From Xanthobacter sp. NM-59 (GTDB lineage: Bacteria; Pseudomonadota; Alphaproteobacteria; Rhizobiales; Xanthobacteraceae): a DNA stretch of 64,000 nucleotides. The notes under the pieces are model-generated. The model was not told the DNA's origin. It did not search any database and saw only the letters and a program-made list of their open reading frames with translations. The position numbers and the translations under genes were made by a program. Below are positions 8,289 through 16,528 of this stretch, piece after piece (position 1 is the first letter of the stretch; every line of letters begins with the position of its first letter). The stretch spans positions 868,001-932,000 of the forward strand of contig NZ_JACBFQ010000001.1 of the NCBI RefSeq assembly GCF_021401125.1. Reading direction: 5' to 3'.

Positions 8289-11276
8289 TTATGTGTGATC
8301 CATCAGGTCGTCGACGGTTCTCGCCTTTATGTAGCGAGCAGGGTTCGGCCCGGAGGCGAGCGCGCTGAAGTGCGCCTCCCCGCACGCGATCTTGCCGGCT
8401 TCGATGTCGCGCAAGTCATCGACGAAGAGACTGCCTTTGGTCTCCACGACGAAATACAGGCGCTCCTCGCCGCTGACTTCGACCAGAACCGCCCAGTCGG
8501 GGTTGTAGGTACCGAGCGGAGTCGGCACTTTGAACCACCCGGGCAGCTTGGCGTAGATCTTCACAGCTTCGTTCTTTTCGAGCTGCTCGGCGAATGTCCG
8601 CTCGACACCTCCGGAATCATAGACGACGTGCTCGAAGACCGACTTCTGCGCGTCCTTGAGCATGTTGCGCAAATAGCCGGTCAGCTCCTCCTGCGCAAAA
8701 AGCTCCTGCGCGTAATAGTGCTCGTCGCCGATCCGCTGATATTTGATGCCGTCCACGATCGCCAAACGCTTCGTCCGGTTGATCACTTCACCAGCGATCT
8801 CGATGAACGCCTGCGGATTGCGCTTGAAGTCGGTCAAGCGGCCGCACTCGGTCAGAATGCGGACGAGGCTCTTGCGGGTGAGTTGGGTCCGGTCCTGAAG
8901 ATCGGTCAGCACGTCGGGCAGGACGATATCGCCTTCCTCGATCGTGATGATGGTTTCGCTGTTCTTGTCGTGCTCCTTGGCCTCGACACCACCCTGCCCA
9001 ATGGAAAGATCGGCCTTCCTGACCCGCACCCGAGCTTTCGACACCGGCGGGCCATTGGCGATGGCCTTGGCACAATCGGTGATCAGCTTCTCGTTGTCGA
9101 AGTGAACGCGATACGTCGTCTTATGTTTGATGCGATCCCAGAGCGCCTGGAACTCGGCGCTTTCGAGAATGGCCTGCCGTGTCTTGACGGTGACGCGCTC
9201 GTCGGCATTCTTGATGTCGAGCTTCCCGGCGACCTTCTTCAGCACGTCACGAACCGCGCCAAGATGGGCGGCGAGCGCCACCGGCAGCGCGAGCGTTCCG
9301 TCCTTCAAGGCGGTGCGCAGCGTGTCCTGCACCTTGCCCTTGGTGTCGACGAAGCCCTCAGCCTTCAAGTGATCGAAGATGGCGGCGGATTCCTCGAAAC
9401 CCAGCATTCCGGTCGAGCCGTCCGGGTTGACCACGGGGATTGTCGCGAACTGGTGCTTCTCGACAATGCCGAACTTGATGCCGGTGTCCTTCTCGATTTC
9501 CTTCTGCAGGTTCTCGGCGAAGTCCTCGTAACTCTCGGTGGCGATGACGGTCAGCGTGTTGATGTCGAAGCCGCGCAGGCGTTCGCCATTCTGGTTCACG
9601 CACAGCCTAAGACCACGGCCGATGGTCTGCCGCCGCTCGCGCTCGGTGCCGATCTCGCGGAGCGCGCAGATCTGAAAGACGTTGGGATTGTCCCAGCCCT
9701 CCTTGAGGGCGGAGTGCGAGAAGATGAACTTCAGCTTCGTATCGAAGCTGAGCAGCTTCTCCTTGTCCTTCATGATCAGGTTATAGGCACGCTCGGCATT
9801 GTCGCGGCCCGCCTGATTGTTGTCGGCCGTGTCGGTCCAGCGCCGCGCCTTGTCGATCGAGAAATAGCCGTCATGCACCTCTTCGGCTTCCGACGTAACG
9901 TCGACCTCCTTGAACAGGCTGACGAAGTCGAGAAGCTTCGCCGCGCGGCGATACTCCTCTTCGAAGATGCGGGCATACTTGCCCTTCACGGGATTTCCGC
10001 CGGCATCGTAGGAGCGGTAGTGCTCCACCGCATCGATGAAGAACAGGCTCAGCACCTTGATGCCGAGCGGCGCCAAGCGCTTTTCCTTTTCCAGATGCTC
10101 GTGGATCGTGCGGCGGATCATCAGGCGCTTCAGAGCGTCAGCATCGACATCGCCGACGGCTTGGCCAGGCTGGAGAAACTCCTCGCTGCCCGGCAGCTTC
10201 ACCTCCAGGAGCTGATTGTCGCGTCCGGCGCGGATTTCCCCGATGCGGCAATCGGCATAGATCGCACGCTTGGTCAGTTCCTCCAGATCGTCGCCATCCT
10301 GAACCGTCACCTCCTGGCGACGCACTTGCTTGCCGTCGAGCACGTCGATTTCGACGCGGGCGGTGATCGTTCCCTTGGCGTTGCTGGCGGAGACGAAGCG
10401 GACATAGGCCTTGTTGTGGCCGCCCTCCACTTCGAGAGAAGCGACCTCGATCTGCTTGACCAGCTTGCGCTCATAGGCGTCGACAGCGTCGAGGCGGAAC
10501 ACCATGTGATGCTTGTCGACGTGGGTCGCCGAATAGCGCAGCGTGCAAAGCGGATTCATCTCGCCGAGGGCGTTCTTGCCTGCGCCGGAAAGGCCACCGT
10601 CGACGCTCTGCGGTTCGTCCACGATCAGGATTGGCCGGGTCGCGCGGATGAGGTCGATCGGCCGTTCGCCGCCCGTCTTCTCGCTGTCTTTGTAGAGGTT
10701 GTTCACATCCTTCTTATTGATGGCGCCGACCGTCACCACCATGATCTGGATGTTGGGACTGGTCGCGAAATTGCGCACCTGTCCGAGCTTGGCGGAATCG
10801 TAGAGAAAATAGTCGAAGGGCTGGCCCGAATAGAGGCCCTTGAAGTGCTCTTCGGTGATCTGCAGCGTCTTGTAGACGCCCTCCTTGATCGCCACCGACG
10901 GCACGACGATGACAAACTTGGTAAAACCGTAAAGCTTGTTCATCTCGAAGATGGTGCGGAGATAGACATAGGTCTTGCCCGTGCCGGTCTCCATTTCCAC
11001 CGTGAAATCGCCGGAGGTCAGCGCGGCGGATGGCGCCAAGCCATTGCGAAGCTGGATATCCTTCAGATTGGCGATGATCTCGTCGTCCAGCAGCGTAAGC
11101 CGGTTGCCAATGCCGAGTTCGCTTTCGACCAGCCCGAGTTCGCCCTGCAGTCCGCCCGCCTCCTGCCGGGTGACGGTGAACTCGGTGCGGTTGATCTCCT
11201 GGCCACGGAACAGGTCCGCGACGGCCTCGATCGCGCGTTTCTGGTAATCGAGATCGGGTTCGAAATGCAGCTTCAT
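8289..11276 (-). CDS. res: Type III restriction enzyme, Res subunit
   Basis: A 995-residue DEAD-like helicase-nuclease of the usual Res size. Walker A is METGTGKTYVYLR (about residue 97), motif II is IVDEPQS, motif III is YSATH and motif VI is QTIGRGLRL. The C-terminal nuclease shows the PD-ExK pattern in YNPDWAVLV followed by VVETKGS. Res forms a complex with Mod, translocates along DNA and cuts unmethylated sites. ATG 11276 overlaps the previous stop (ATGA) and is preferred to GTG 11282. It is the last gene of the defence operon. All key motifs look intact. Confidence 0.94.
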   Translation of the reverse strand: MKLHFEPDLDYQKRAIEAVADLFRGQEINRTEFTVTRQEAGGLQGELGLVESELGIGNRLTLLDDEIIANLKDIQLRNGLAPSAALTSGDFTVEMETGTGKTYVYLRTIFEMNKLYGFTKFVIVVPSVAIKEGVYKTLQITEEHFKGLYSGQPFDYFLYDSAKLGQVRNFATSPNIQIMVVTVGAINKKDVNNLYKDSEKTGGERPIDLIRATRPILIVDEPQSVDGGLSGAGKNALGEMNPLCTLRYSATHVDKHHMVFRLDAVDAYERKLVKQIEVASLEVEGGHNKAYVRFVSASNAKGTITARVEIDVLDGKQVRRQEVTVQDGDDLEELTKRAIYADCRIGEIRAGRDNQLLEVKLPGSEEFLQPGQAVGDVDADALKRLMIRRTIHEHLEKEKRLAPLGIKVLSLFFIDAVEHYRSYDAGGNPVKGKYARIFEEEYRRAAKLLDFVSLFKEVDVTSEAEEVHDGYFSIDKARRWTDTADNNQAGRDNAERAYNLIMKDKEKLLSFDTKLKFIFSHSALKEGWDNPNVFQICALREIGTERERRQTIGRGLRLCVNQNGERLRGFDINTLTVIATESYEDFAENLQKEIEKDTGIKFGIVEKHQFATIPVVNPDGSTGMLGFEESAAIFDHLKAEGFVDTKGKVQDTLRTALKDGTLALPVALAAHLGAVRDVLKKVAGKLDIKNADERVTVKTRQAILESAEFQALWDRIKHKTTYRVHFDNEKLITDCAKAIANGPPVSKARVRVRKADLSIGQGGVEAKEHDKNSETIITIEEGDIVLPDVLTDLQDRTQLTRKSLVRILTECGRLTDFKRNPQAFIEIAGEVINRTKRLAIVDGIKYQRIGDEHYYAQELFAQEELTGYLRNMLKDAQKSVFEHVVYDSGGVERTFAEQLEKNEAVKIYAKLPGWFKVPTPLGTYNPDWAVLVEVSGEERLYFVVETKGSLFVDDLRDIEAGKIACGEAHFSALASGPNPARYIKARTVDDLMDHT

Positions 11277-11788
11277 GCGCACACCTCACCGATCAGAGCC
11301 ATGTTCTTGTCGTGGCGCGCTTGGTCAAGGTCTTGATCAGCGGGAGCGGCTTCCAGCCGCGCAATATAGTCCGCTGGCAGACCGTGCTCCTTAGCGCCTG
11401 CAACAACGAGAGCGCGGTACCAAGTGTAAGGATTGAGCTTCGGATCGGTGATGGTGGCTACGTAGGCGATCGCAGTGCATTGGTCGGCTTCAAGATGGAC
11501 CTGCACTTGCGTTTCGTCATAGCCCGCCCCAAAGCCTTCAGCCTTGTCGAGGGCCGCCTTCTCGCTGCGCGCTATCTCGAATAGAACACCGAACACCGAC
11601 GCGCCGTGCTTATCTGTTTTCACGATGTCGCACTTTCCAGATCCGTCGCGGCTCTTCTTGTGCCAGCGAAGCTCGTAGCCATGCAGTTCGGTGATACCTT
11701 TCGGTTGCGCAGAAGGGCAGCGTTCCTGCAAACGCGTGCTAAGCATGTTAGAGCCATAGGCGAAGCTTAGAAACGTATCGGCGCTCAT
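11273..11788 (-). CDS. Gamma-glutamylcyclotransferase-fold protein
   Basis: A 171-residue protein that opens with FLSFAYGSNM, the nucleotide-like YGSN loop of the GGCT/AIG2/BtrG fold. The catalytic glutamate position is kept in LDKAEGFGAGY. GGCT-fold enzymes cyclise gamma-glutamyl groups or trim amide-linked amino acids. The ATG shares one base with the Mod stop (TGATG), and its own stop overlaps the Res start (ATGA), so it is translationally coupled between two subunits of one restriction complex. This placement is unusual; its role in the defence operon is unknown. Confidence 0.85.
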   Translation of the reverse strand: MSADTFLSFAYGSNMLSTRLQERCPSAQPKGITELHGYELRWHKKSRDGSGKCDIVKTDKHGASVFGVLFEIARSEKAALDKAEGFGAGYDETQVQVHLEADQCTAIAYVATITDPKLNPYTWYRALVVAGAKEHGLPADYIARLEAAPADQDLDQARHDKNMALIGEVCA

Positions 11789-13800
11789 CACAGGCTCCGC
11801 ACGTCGGCGATGCCGGCCTGATTCAGGATCGCGGCCATGTTGGTCTTGGCGATGTCGTCGGCAAAGCCGGTGTCCTTGAACACCACGCGCGTATCGACGG
11901 CCGGCGCCAGCGCCTTCCGCCAATCGACAATGCCGTTCGCGAGTTCCTCCACCACGTCCTTGGTCAGGCCGTCAGCGAGACAGACGATCAGCGTGCCACC
12001 GCCAATGGAATGAACCGTCTTGCCTGCCACCGTCTTGGTTTCGATCGGCACACAGAGATCGAGGCCGAGTTTGAGCAAGAGCTCATAGAGCACGTCCTGC
12101 TCCTTTCGACCCTGAACGAGGTGCTCGGCATTCTTCAGAAGGCTGTCTTCGAGATCGGCGGGGTCGGCATCCCACGCGCGGATGTTTGAGTTCTCTAACT
12201 TGAAAGCGCGAAAGCCCAGATCGCCCGCAAACATTGGGCTAGATTTCCGGAGTGCGGTAGCCGCCCTGCGGATGCGCTCCTTGGTCAACTCGCTTATGTT
12301 AATGAAGCCGGCTTTCCGCTCCTCAGACTCGGCAGCGGTTGGTTCAGGGAGTTGAACGGATACGAAGCGTTGGCGACTGTTCGTTTCAACTGCTAGTTCC
12401 ATGACGGCATGCGCGGCCGACCCAGAGCCCGCAAAAAAGTCTAGCGTGATGTCATCGTTCTTAACCCCGCAAATTGTCATAAGAAATTTCAACAATGCGG
12501 TCGGCTTTGCAAATTCAAAAGGAATAGCCAATTTTTTCAGTTCAGCAGAACTGTGACGGCTTTCGAATTTTTCCAGAATATTTCCAGGAAGCTGTCCGTC
12601 TTCAAGGCGATCCTTAAGCCAAATCTTATAGTAAATGTTCCAAACGGCTGGGGCGCCGTCGTGCGTAACCAGCGACGTGCGGTCACTTTTGATGAACTCG
12701 ATATTTCCAGACTGCTTCTCTGCTTTGTATCTCGCGTAGGTCCAGCGCCAAACGCCATCACCGTCATTCGGCTTAATTTGCTCACCGTCGGCAAAAGTGC
12801 TGGGAAATGTGCTTCCGGGCGGAATAACCAGTTGCCCATCAGGGCATTCGATGAAGTATCGTTGATTAGCCCGTGGGTCCAACATTGCTTGATACAGGCC
12901 CATCGACCTGTAGTTCTCTCCCTTGCGAGGGCCTTCGACCTCGACCTTTGTGTAAACCTTATCAATGACATTCTGACTAATTTCTGATCGAAATGGCTCA
13001 AGAGAGCTGATGTCTTTTGCATAGATCAAAATGTAATCCACGCATGGGGAAAAGTGCACCCCTTTTTGCCCCCCTGTCTTCATGACGCGAGAACATATCG
13101 TAACCAGATTTTCCTCGCCGAAAATCTCGTTGCACGCGAGCGTGAGATTACTTACTTCTGTTTCACCAATAGAAATACAAATTGCTCCGTTCGGCTTCAG
13201 CAAGTTTCTTGCTATGTATAGCCTAGGGTATATCATATTGAGCCAATCGGTATGATAGCGTCCTGATGCATCAGTATTTGAACTTATCTTTCGACCACCT
13301 TCAATTTGTCCTGTAAGTTCAAGATAATTTTTGATGCTGTCGCGGAAATCATCTGGATAAACGAAATCCTTACCCGTGTTGTAAGGCGGGTCGATGTAAA
13401 TCAGCTTCACCTTTCCGGCATAGCTTTTCTGCAAGAGTTTTAGGACTTCGAGGTTGTCGCCCTCGATCATCAGGTTCTGTGTCGTATCCCAGTCGACGCT
13501 CTCTTCCGGACAGGGCAGCAGCGTGCCGGCCGACGGGGTCAACGCGATCTGCCGGGCGCGGCGTTTGCCATGCCAATTGAGCCCATACTTCTCCTCGCGC
13601 TCGTCCACAGAGCCGCCGAGCAGTTGCTTCAGCACCTCGAAGTCGATCTTCCCTTCCGTGAATGCATCGGGGAACAGGGACTTCATCACCTCGACGTTGC
13701 CGGAGATGATATCGGCGCTCTTGGTCTCGGGGCTCTCGGCATCAAGTTTCTTCATTTTATCCAACTCAATCAGGTGCAAACGAGGCATGGCGGCGGTCAC
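11788..13800 (-). CDS. mod: Type III adenine-N6 DNA methyltransferase, Mod subunit
   Basis: A 670-residue beta-class methyltransferase. The catalytic motif IV YIDPPYNTG lies near residue 137, and the AdoMet motif I DFFAGSGSAAH near residue 455, which is the beta-class order. Between them is a long target-recognition region. GTG 13800 overlaps the DUF262 stop; ATG 13788 is an alternative. Mod sets the recognition site and methylates one strand, and is needed by Res for cutting. By eye, about 12200-13350 is clearly more AT-rich than the ends of the gene and its neighbours, suggesting that the recognition region was exchanged. Confidence 0.94.
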   Translation of the reverse strand: MTAAMPRLHLIELDKMKKLDAESPETKSADIISGNVEVMKSLFPDAFTEGKIDFEVLKQLLGGSVDEREEKYGLNWHGKRRARQIALTPSAGTLLPCPEESVDWDTTQNLMIEGDNLEVLKLLQKSYAGKVKLIYIDPPYNTGKDFVYPDDFRDSIKNYLELTGQIEGGRKISSNTDASGRYHTDWLNMIYPRLYIARNLLKPNGAICISIGETEVSNLTLACNEIFGEENLVTICSRVMKTGGQKGVHFSPCVDYILIYAKDISSLEPFRSEISQNVIDKVYTKVEVEGPRKGENYRSMGLYQAMLDPRANQRYFIECPDGQLVIPPGSTFPSTFADGEQIKPNDGDGVWRWTYARYKAEKQSGNIEFIKSDRTSLVTHDGAPAVWNIYYKIWLKDRLEDGQLPGNILEKFESRHSSAELKKLAIPFEFAKPTALLKFLMTICGVKNDDITLDFFAGSGSAAHAVMELAVETNSRQRFVSVQLPEPTAAESEERKAGFINISELTKERIRRAATALRKSSPMFAGDLGFRAFKLENSNIRAWDADPADLEDSLLKNAEHLVQGRKEQDVLYELLLKLGLDLCVPIETKTVAGKTVHSIGGGTLIVCLADGLTKDVVEELANGIVDWRKALAPAVDTRVVFKDTGFADDIAKTNMAAILNQAGIADVRSL

Positions 13801-15746
13801 GCCGCTTCCAGGTGCAGAATTTCGGTTTCGACATAGGTACGGAAATCAGCCGAGGACGTGAAGCAACGGAAACCCGCCTTGCTCGCCAGGGCGAGGATCT
13901 CCGGGCCTTCATTGAGCAACACGGCGATCGGAGCGCTCAAGCCAGGCTGCAGACCGTCCGGCCACGCCAGATCGAACAACGCCTTCTGCGCGCCCGTGAC
14001 CGGATCGGCGTAATCGAAGCCGAGCAGGCCACGCGGCAAGCCTTGGCCGTCGACCCAATCGTTGAGTGCTTCGAGTTCGGCTTCCTCGACCTCGCTCGTG
14101 ATGCCGCCCACGGCCTGCGCCTCGGCTTCCGCCACCGGCGCCGCTGTGCCGAGCCAGCGCGTATCGCCATGGAGCAAATCCTCGAAGCGCCGGTTCGCCT
14201 CCGCTGCCAGCAACGCCTTGCGGGCTTCGAGAAAATCGAGGTAGCGCTCGATCTTCCACAGTGCGGGATCGGCCGGTATCCACTGCGACGCCAGCGCGCT
14301 GGGATGCCGCGCCTCGACCTCCGGGAAATACTCCTCCGGCAGGCGATCGCTGATGTTGAGGTTCGTGTCCTTGGTCAGGAAGCAAAAATTGCCAAGCGCG
14401 TTCACGTCGGCCCGGCGGTGTTTCAGCTTGTAGAGCTGCGCCTTTGGGAAGATGTGATGAACCTCCAGGCGGCTCATTTTCCCGAGCAGGCTCGCGCGCA
14501 ACGGCAACCCCGTCCCCCAATCCCGCGCCTCGCCCATGCGGGTCAGCATGTAGAGCACCGGATAGAAGCGCGCACCGAGGCTCCAGCCGGTGAAGTGGCC
14601 GGCTTCAACCCGAAGCCCGCCATGCCAGAGCCGAAGCTGTTCCAGCAGCGTGTCCAGGCTGCCGTTCGGCCCTTCGAGGGCAGCCAGATCCTGATCGATG
14701 AAGGTCTCCGTCGATCCCGAGAAGCGCCCCCACATGCCGGCTTGCGCGAACCAGAACAGGAGTTTGTCACGCTCCTTGGCGTCCAGCGCTCCCTTCGTCT
14801 TGTCCATGTAGCGCACCATGACGGGCACGCCGAAGCGCCCGAAGAACACCTGGTCATGATCGAGCCCGAGGCGCCCGGCGATGAAATTCAAGCTCGCGTC
14901 GATGTGTTTGCTGGCGCGCTTCAAGCCATCCTGAATGTCGAGCGCGCCCTTGTCGTGGAGATAGCTGAACTTGGCCTCTCCGGTCAGAACCGTGTTGACG
15001 GAGCGTAGCAGCCAATCGAGGTTGAACTGGTAGCCGGCGGCCGTCCATTCCCTCAGCTTGGCCTTCATAGAGTCGCGCGCTTCCGGCCATTCGGCGCAGA
15101 TCTTCGCGAGCGCCAGATCGCCCTTCGACAGCTTGGTGCCGCCGCTGTTTACCCGGTTGAAAATATCGACGACGACATCGAGGGTCTTGTCCTGACCGGT
15201 GACCTCCTCGACATGCAGGTCGATCTCGGTGACACCAAGCAGAGCGCCAAGGCGGCCGACATAGGCACCCACATTCGCCACATGTGCAGGATCAGCGGAA
15301 AGCTGAGCGATCAATGCCCCAAGCCCGGCGTTCCCTGCCTTCATCAGGGCTGTCACATCGATCCATAGCGGATCGTCCTGCATCTTGACCGGCTGGTAGA
15401 AGGCGAAAGTCTCGGTCTGCAGATGGAAACGCAGGCCGCTGAAGGCCTGGGCGTTGCCGTCGAAAAACTTCGGAGGCTGTCCACGCACGACGCCATAGAG
15501 CGAGGTCATACGCTGCTGGCCGTCCAGCAAGAGCTTGACGATGCCTGCCGCGATAGGGCCGTCGCCGCGATGCGCGGCCGTTTTGGCCTCCGTTGCCCAC
15601 ACAAGCAGGCCGCCGACCGGATGCCGACGGTACAGAGAGTCGAACAGGCCGCGAACCTGATCGCGGTTCCAGACATAGCCACGCTGGAATTCAGGCAGCG
15701 CCATGTGCCCACTGTCAATATGGTCCAGGATCGTGGAAATCTTCAT
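13797..15746 (-). CDS. DUF262/HNH protein (GmrSD-like)
   Basis: A 649-residue protein. The N-terminal DUF262 domain shows PEFQRGYVW (18-26) and LLDGQQRMTSLY (about 73-84), the ParB-like nucleotide-hydrolysing motifs. The C-terminal part carries EVHHIFPKAQL near 424-434, an HNH nuclease core of the DUF1524 kind, followed by a 200-residue tail. Proteins of this layout include the modification-dependent enzyme GmrSD and SspE. It overlaps DUF4391 upstream and Mod downstream by 4 bp each. In this operon it may be a second nuclease that acts on modified or foreign DNA; that is inference. Confidence 0.87.
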   Translation of the reverse strand: MKISTILDHIDSGHMALPEFQRGYVWNRDQVRGLFDSLYRRHPVGGLLVWATEAKTAAHRGDGPIAAGIVKLLLDGQQRMTSLYGVVRGQPPKFFDGNAQAFSGLRFHLQTETFAFYQPVKMQDDPLWIDVTALMKAGNAGLGALIAQLSADPAHVANVGAYVGRLGALLGVTEIDLHVEEVTGQDKTLDVVVDIFNRVNSGGTKLSKGDLALAKICAEWPEARDSMKAKLREWTAAGYQFNLDWLLRSVNTVLTGEAKFSYLHDKGALDIQDGLKRASKHIDASLNFIAGRLGLDHDQVFFGRFGVPVMVRYMDKTKGALDAKERDKLLFWFAQAGMWGRFSGSTETFIDQDLAALEGPNGSLDTLLEQLRLWHGGLRVEAGHFTGWSLGARFYPVLYMLTRMGEARDWGTGLPLRASLLGKMSRLEVHHIFPKAQLYKLKHRRADVNALGNFCFLTKDTNLNISDRLPEEYFPEVEARHPSALASQWIPADPALWKIERYLDFLEARKALLAAEANRRFEDLLHGDTRWLGTAAPVAEAEAQAVGGITSEVEEAELEALNDWVDGQGLPRGLLGFDYADPVTGAQKALFDLAWPDGLQPGLSAPIAVLLNEGPEILALASKAGFRCFTSSADFRTYVETEILHLEAA

Positions 15747-16528
15747 TCGCCATCCCCCAACATCGACCGCTTGGCATGATCGATGGCGGCTTCGACCGCC
15801 TTGATTTTCTGGTTTAAATCAACCCGTTGACTAATCTGTTTGGCGCGCGCCGCCTGCGCGCGCAACTGTGCGATCTCGCGCAAAAGCCGAGCGTGCTCTT
15901 CCAGCGCCGAGCGACGACGATCGATCCGATCGGCTTCATTGGCGAGGATGAATTGGCCCGAGACGCGCGCCGCGTTCAGCGCCTCGATCCGAACCAGCCA
16001 CCCGTCGTACACCGTCGATAGATCGCGTGCGGGTTGCTGTGCAAGTGCCAGGCTTTCCAGGAATGACTGTTCCATCGCGGTAGGGGCGTCCGGATCAATC
16101 TCGCCCGCTATCACGAGACGCTCCACCACCACCTTGTTTCCTTCGTTCTGCGCCGCTCGCTTGGGGGCGACCGACACGGCCGCACGCGCGCCGGATAGTG
16201 TGATCAGCAGGACCGGATACGGAATGGCGCGATGAATGAGTTCGGTGAGACGGGCCGAACGGGCCTCGGGGCGAAGCGTCGCGGATAGGACCGCAATCTC
16301 CGAATAGTTCCGGCCTTCGTCCACGAAGGCGGGTATGGCGACGGTATTGGGCTTGAGCGCGGCGATCCACTGCATCTCTTCGATGCCGTCTTGGATGGCG
16401 CGCTTGTCGGCCGTCGTCGGCGCACCTTGCTCAAGCAGCGCCTTTTTCGGCACGCGCATGTCAAGGCGCGCTCCCGGCGGCAAGTCCAAAGCCGAAATGA
16501 TCGGGTCGGTCGCCACCACCTCCGTCAT
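15743..16528 (-). CDS. DUF4391 protein
   Basis: A 261-residue protein of the DUF4391 type. The N-terminal two thirds is a mixed alpha/beta domain (RLDMRVPKKALLEQG, then QDGIEEMQWIAALKPNTVAI), and the last 60 residues (EEHARLLREIAQLRAQAARA and on) form a likely coiled coil. The function of the family is not established. It is commonly encoded beside helicase, methyltransferase and Res-like genes, which suggests an accessory or bridging subunit. It has 4-bp overlaps with both neighbours. No catalytic motif was recognised. Confidence 0.8.
   Translation of the reverse strand: MTEVVATDPIISALDLPPGARLDMRVPKKALLEQGAPTTADKRAIQDGIEEMQWIAALKPNTVAIPAFVDEGRNYSEIAVLSATLRPEARSARLTELIHRAIPYPVLLITLSGARAAVSVAPKRAAQNEGNKVVVERLVIAGEIDPDAPTAMEQSFLESLALAQQPARDLSTVYDGWLVRIEALNAARVSGQFILANEADRIDRRRSALEEHARLLREIAQLRAQAARAKQISQRVDLNQKIKAVEAAIDHAKRSMLGDGE

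Noticed and set aside
8295-11336. Very long plus-strand open frame of 1013 codons
   Set aside because: It is the complement of the res gene, has no family character, and arises because high-GC genes often leave a long open frame on the opposite strand.
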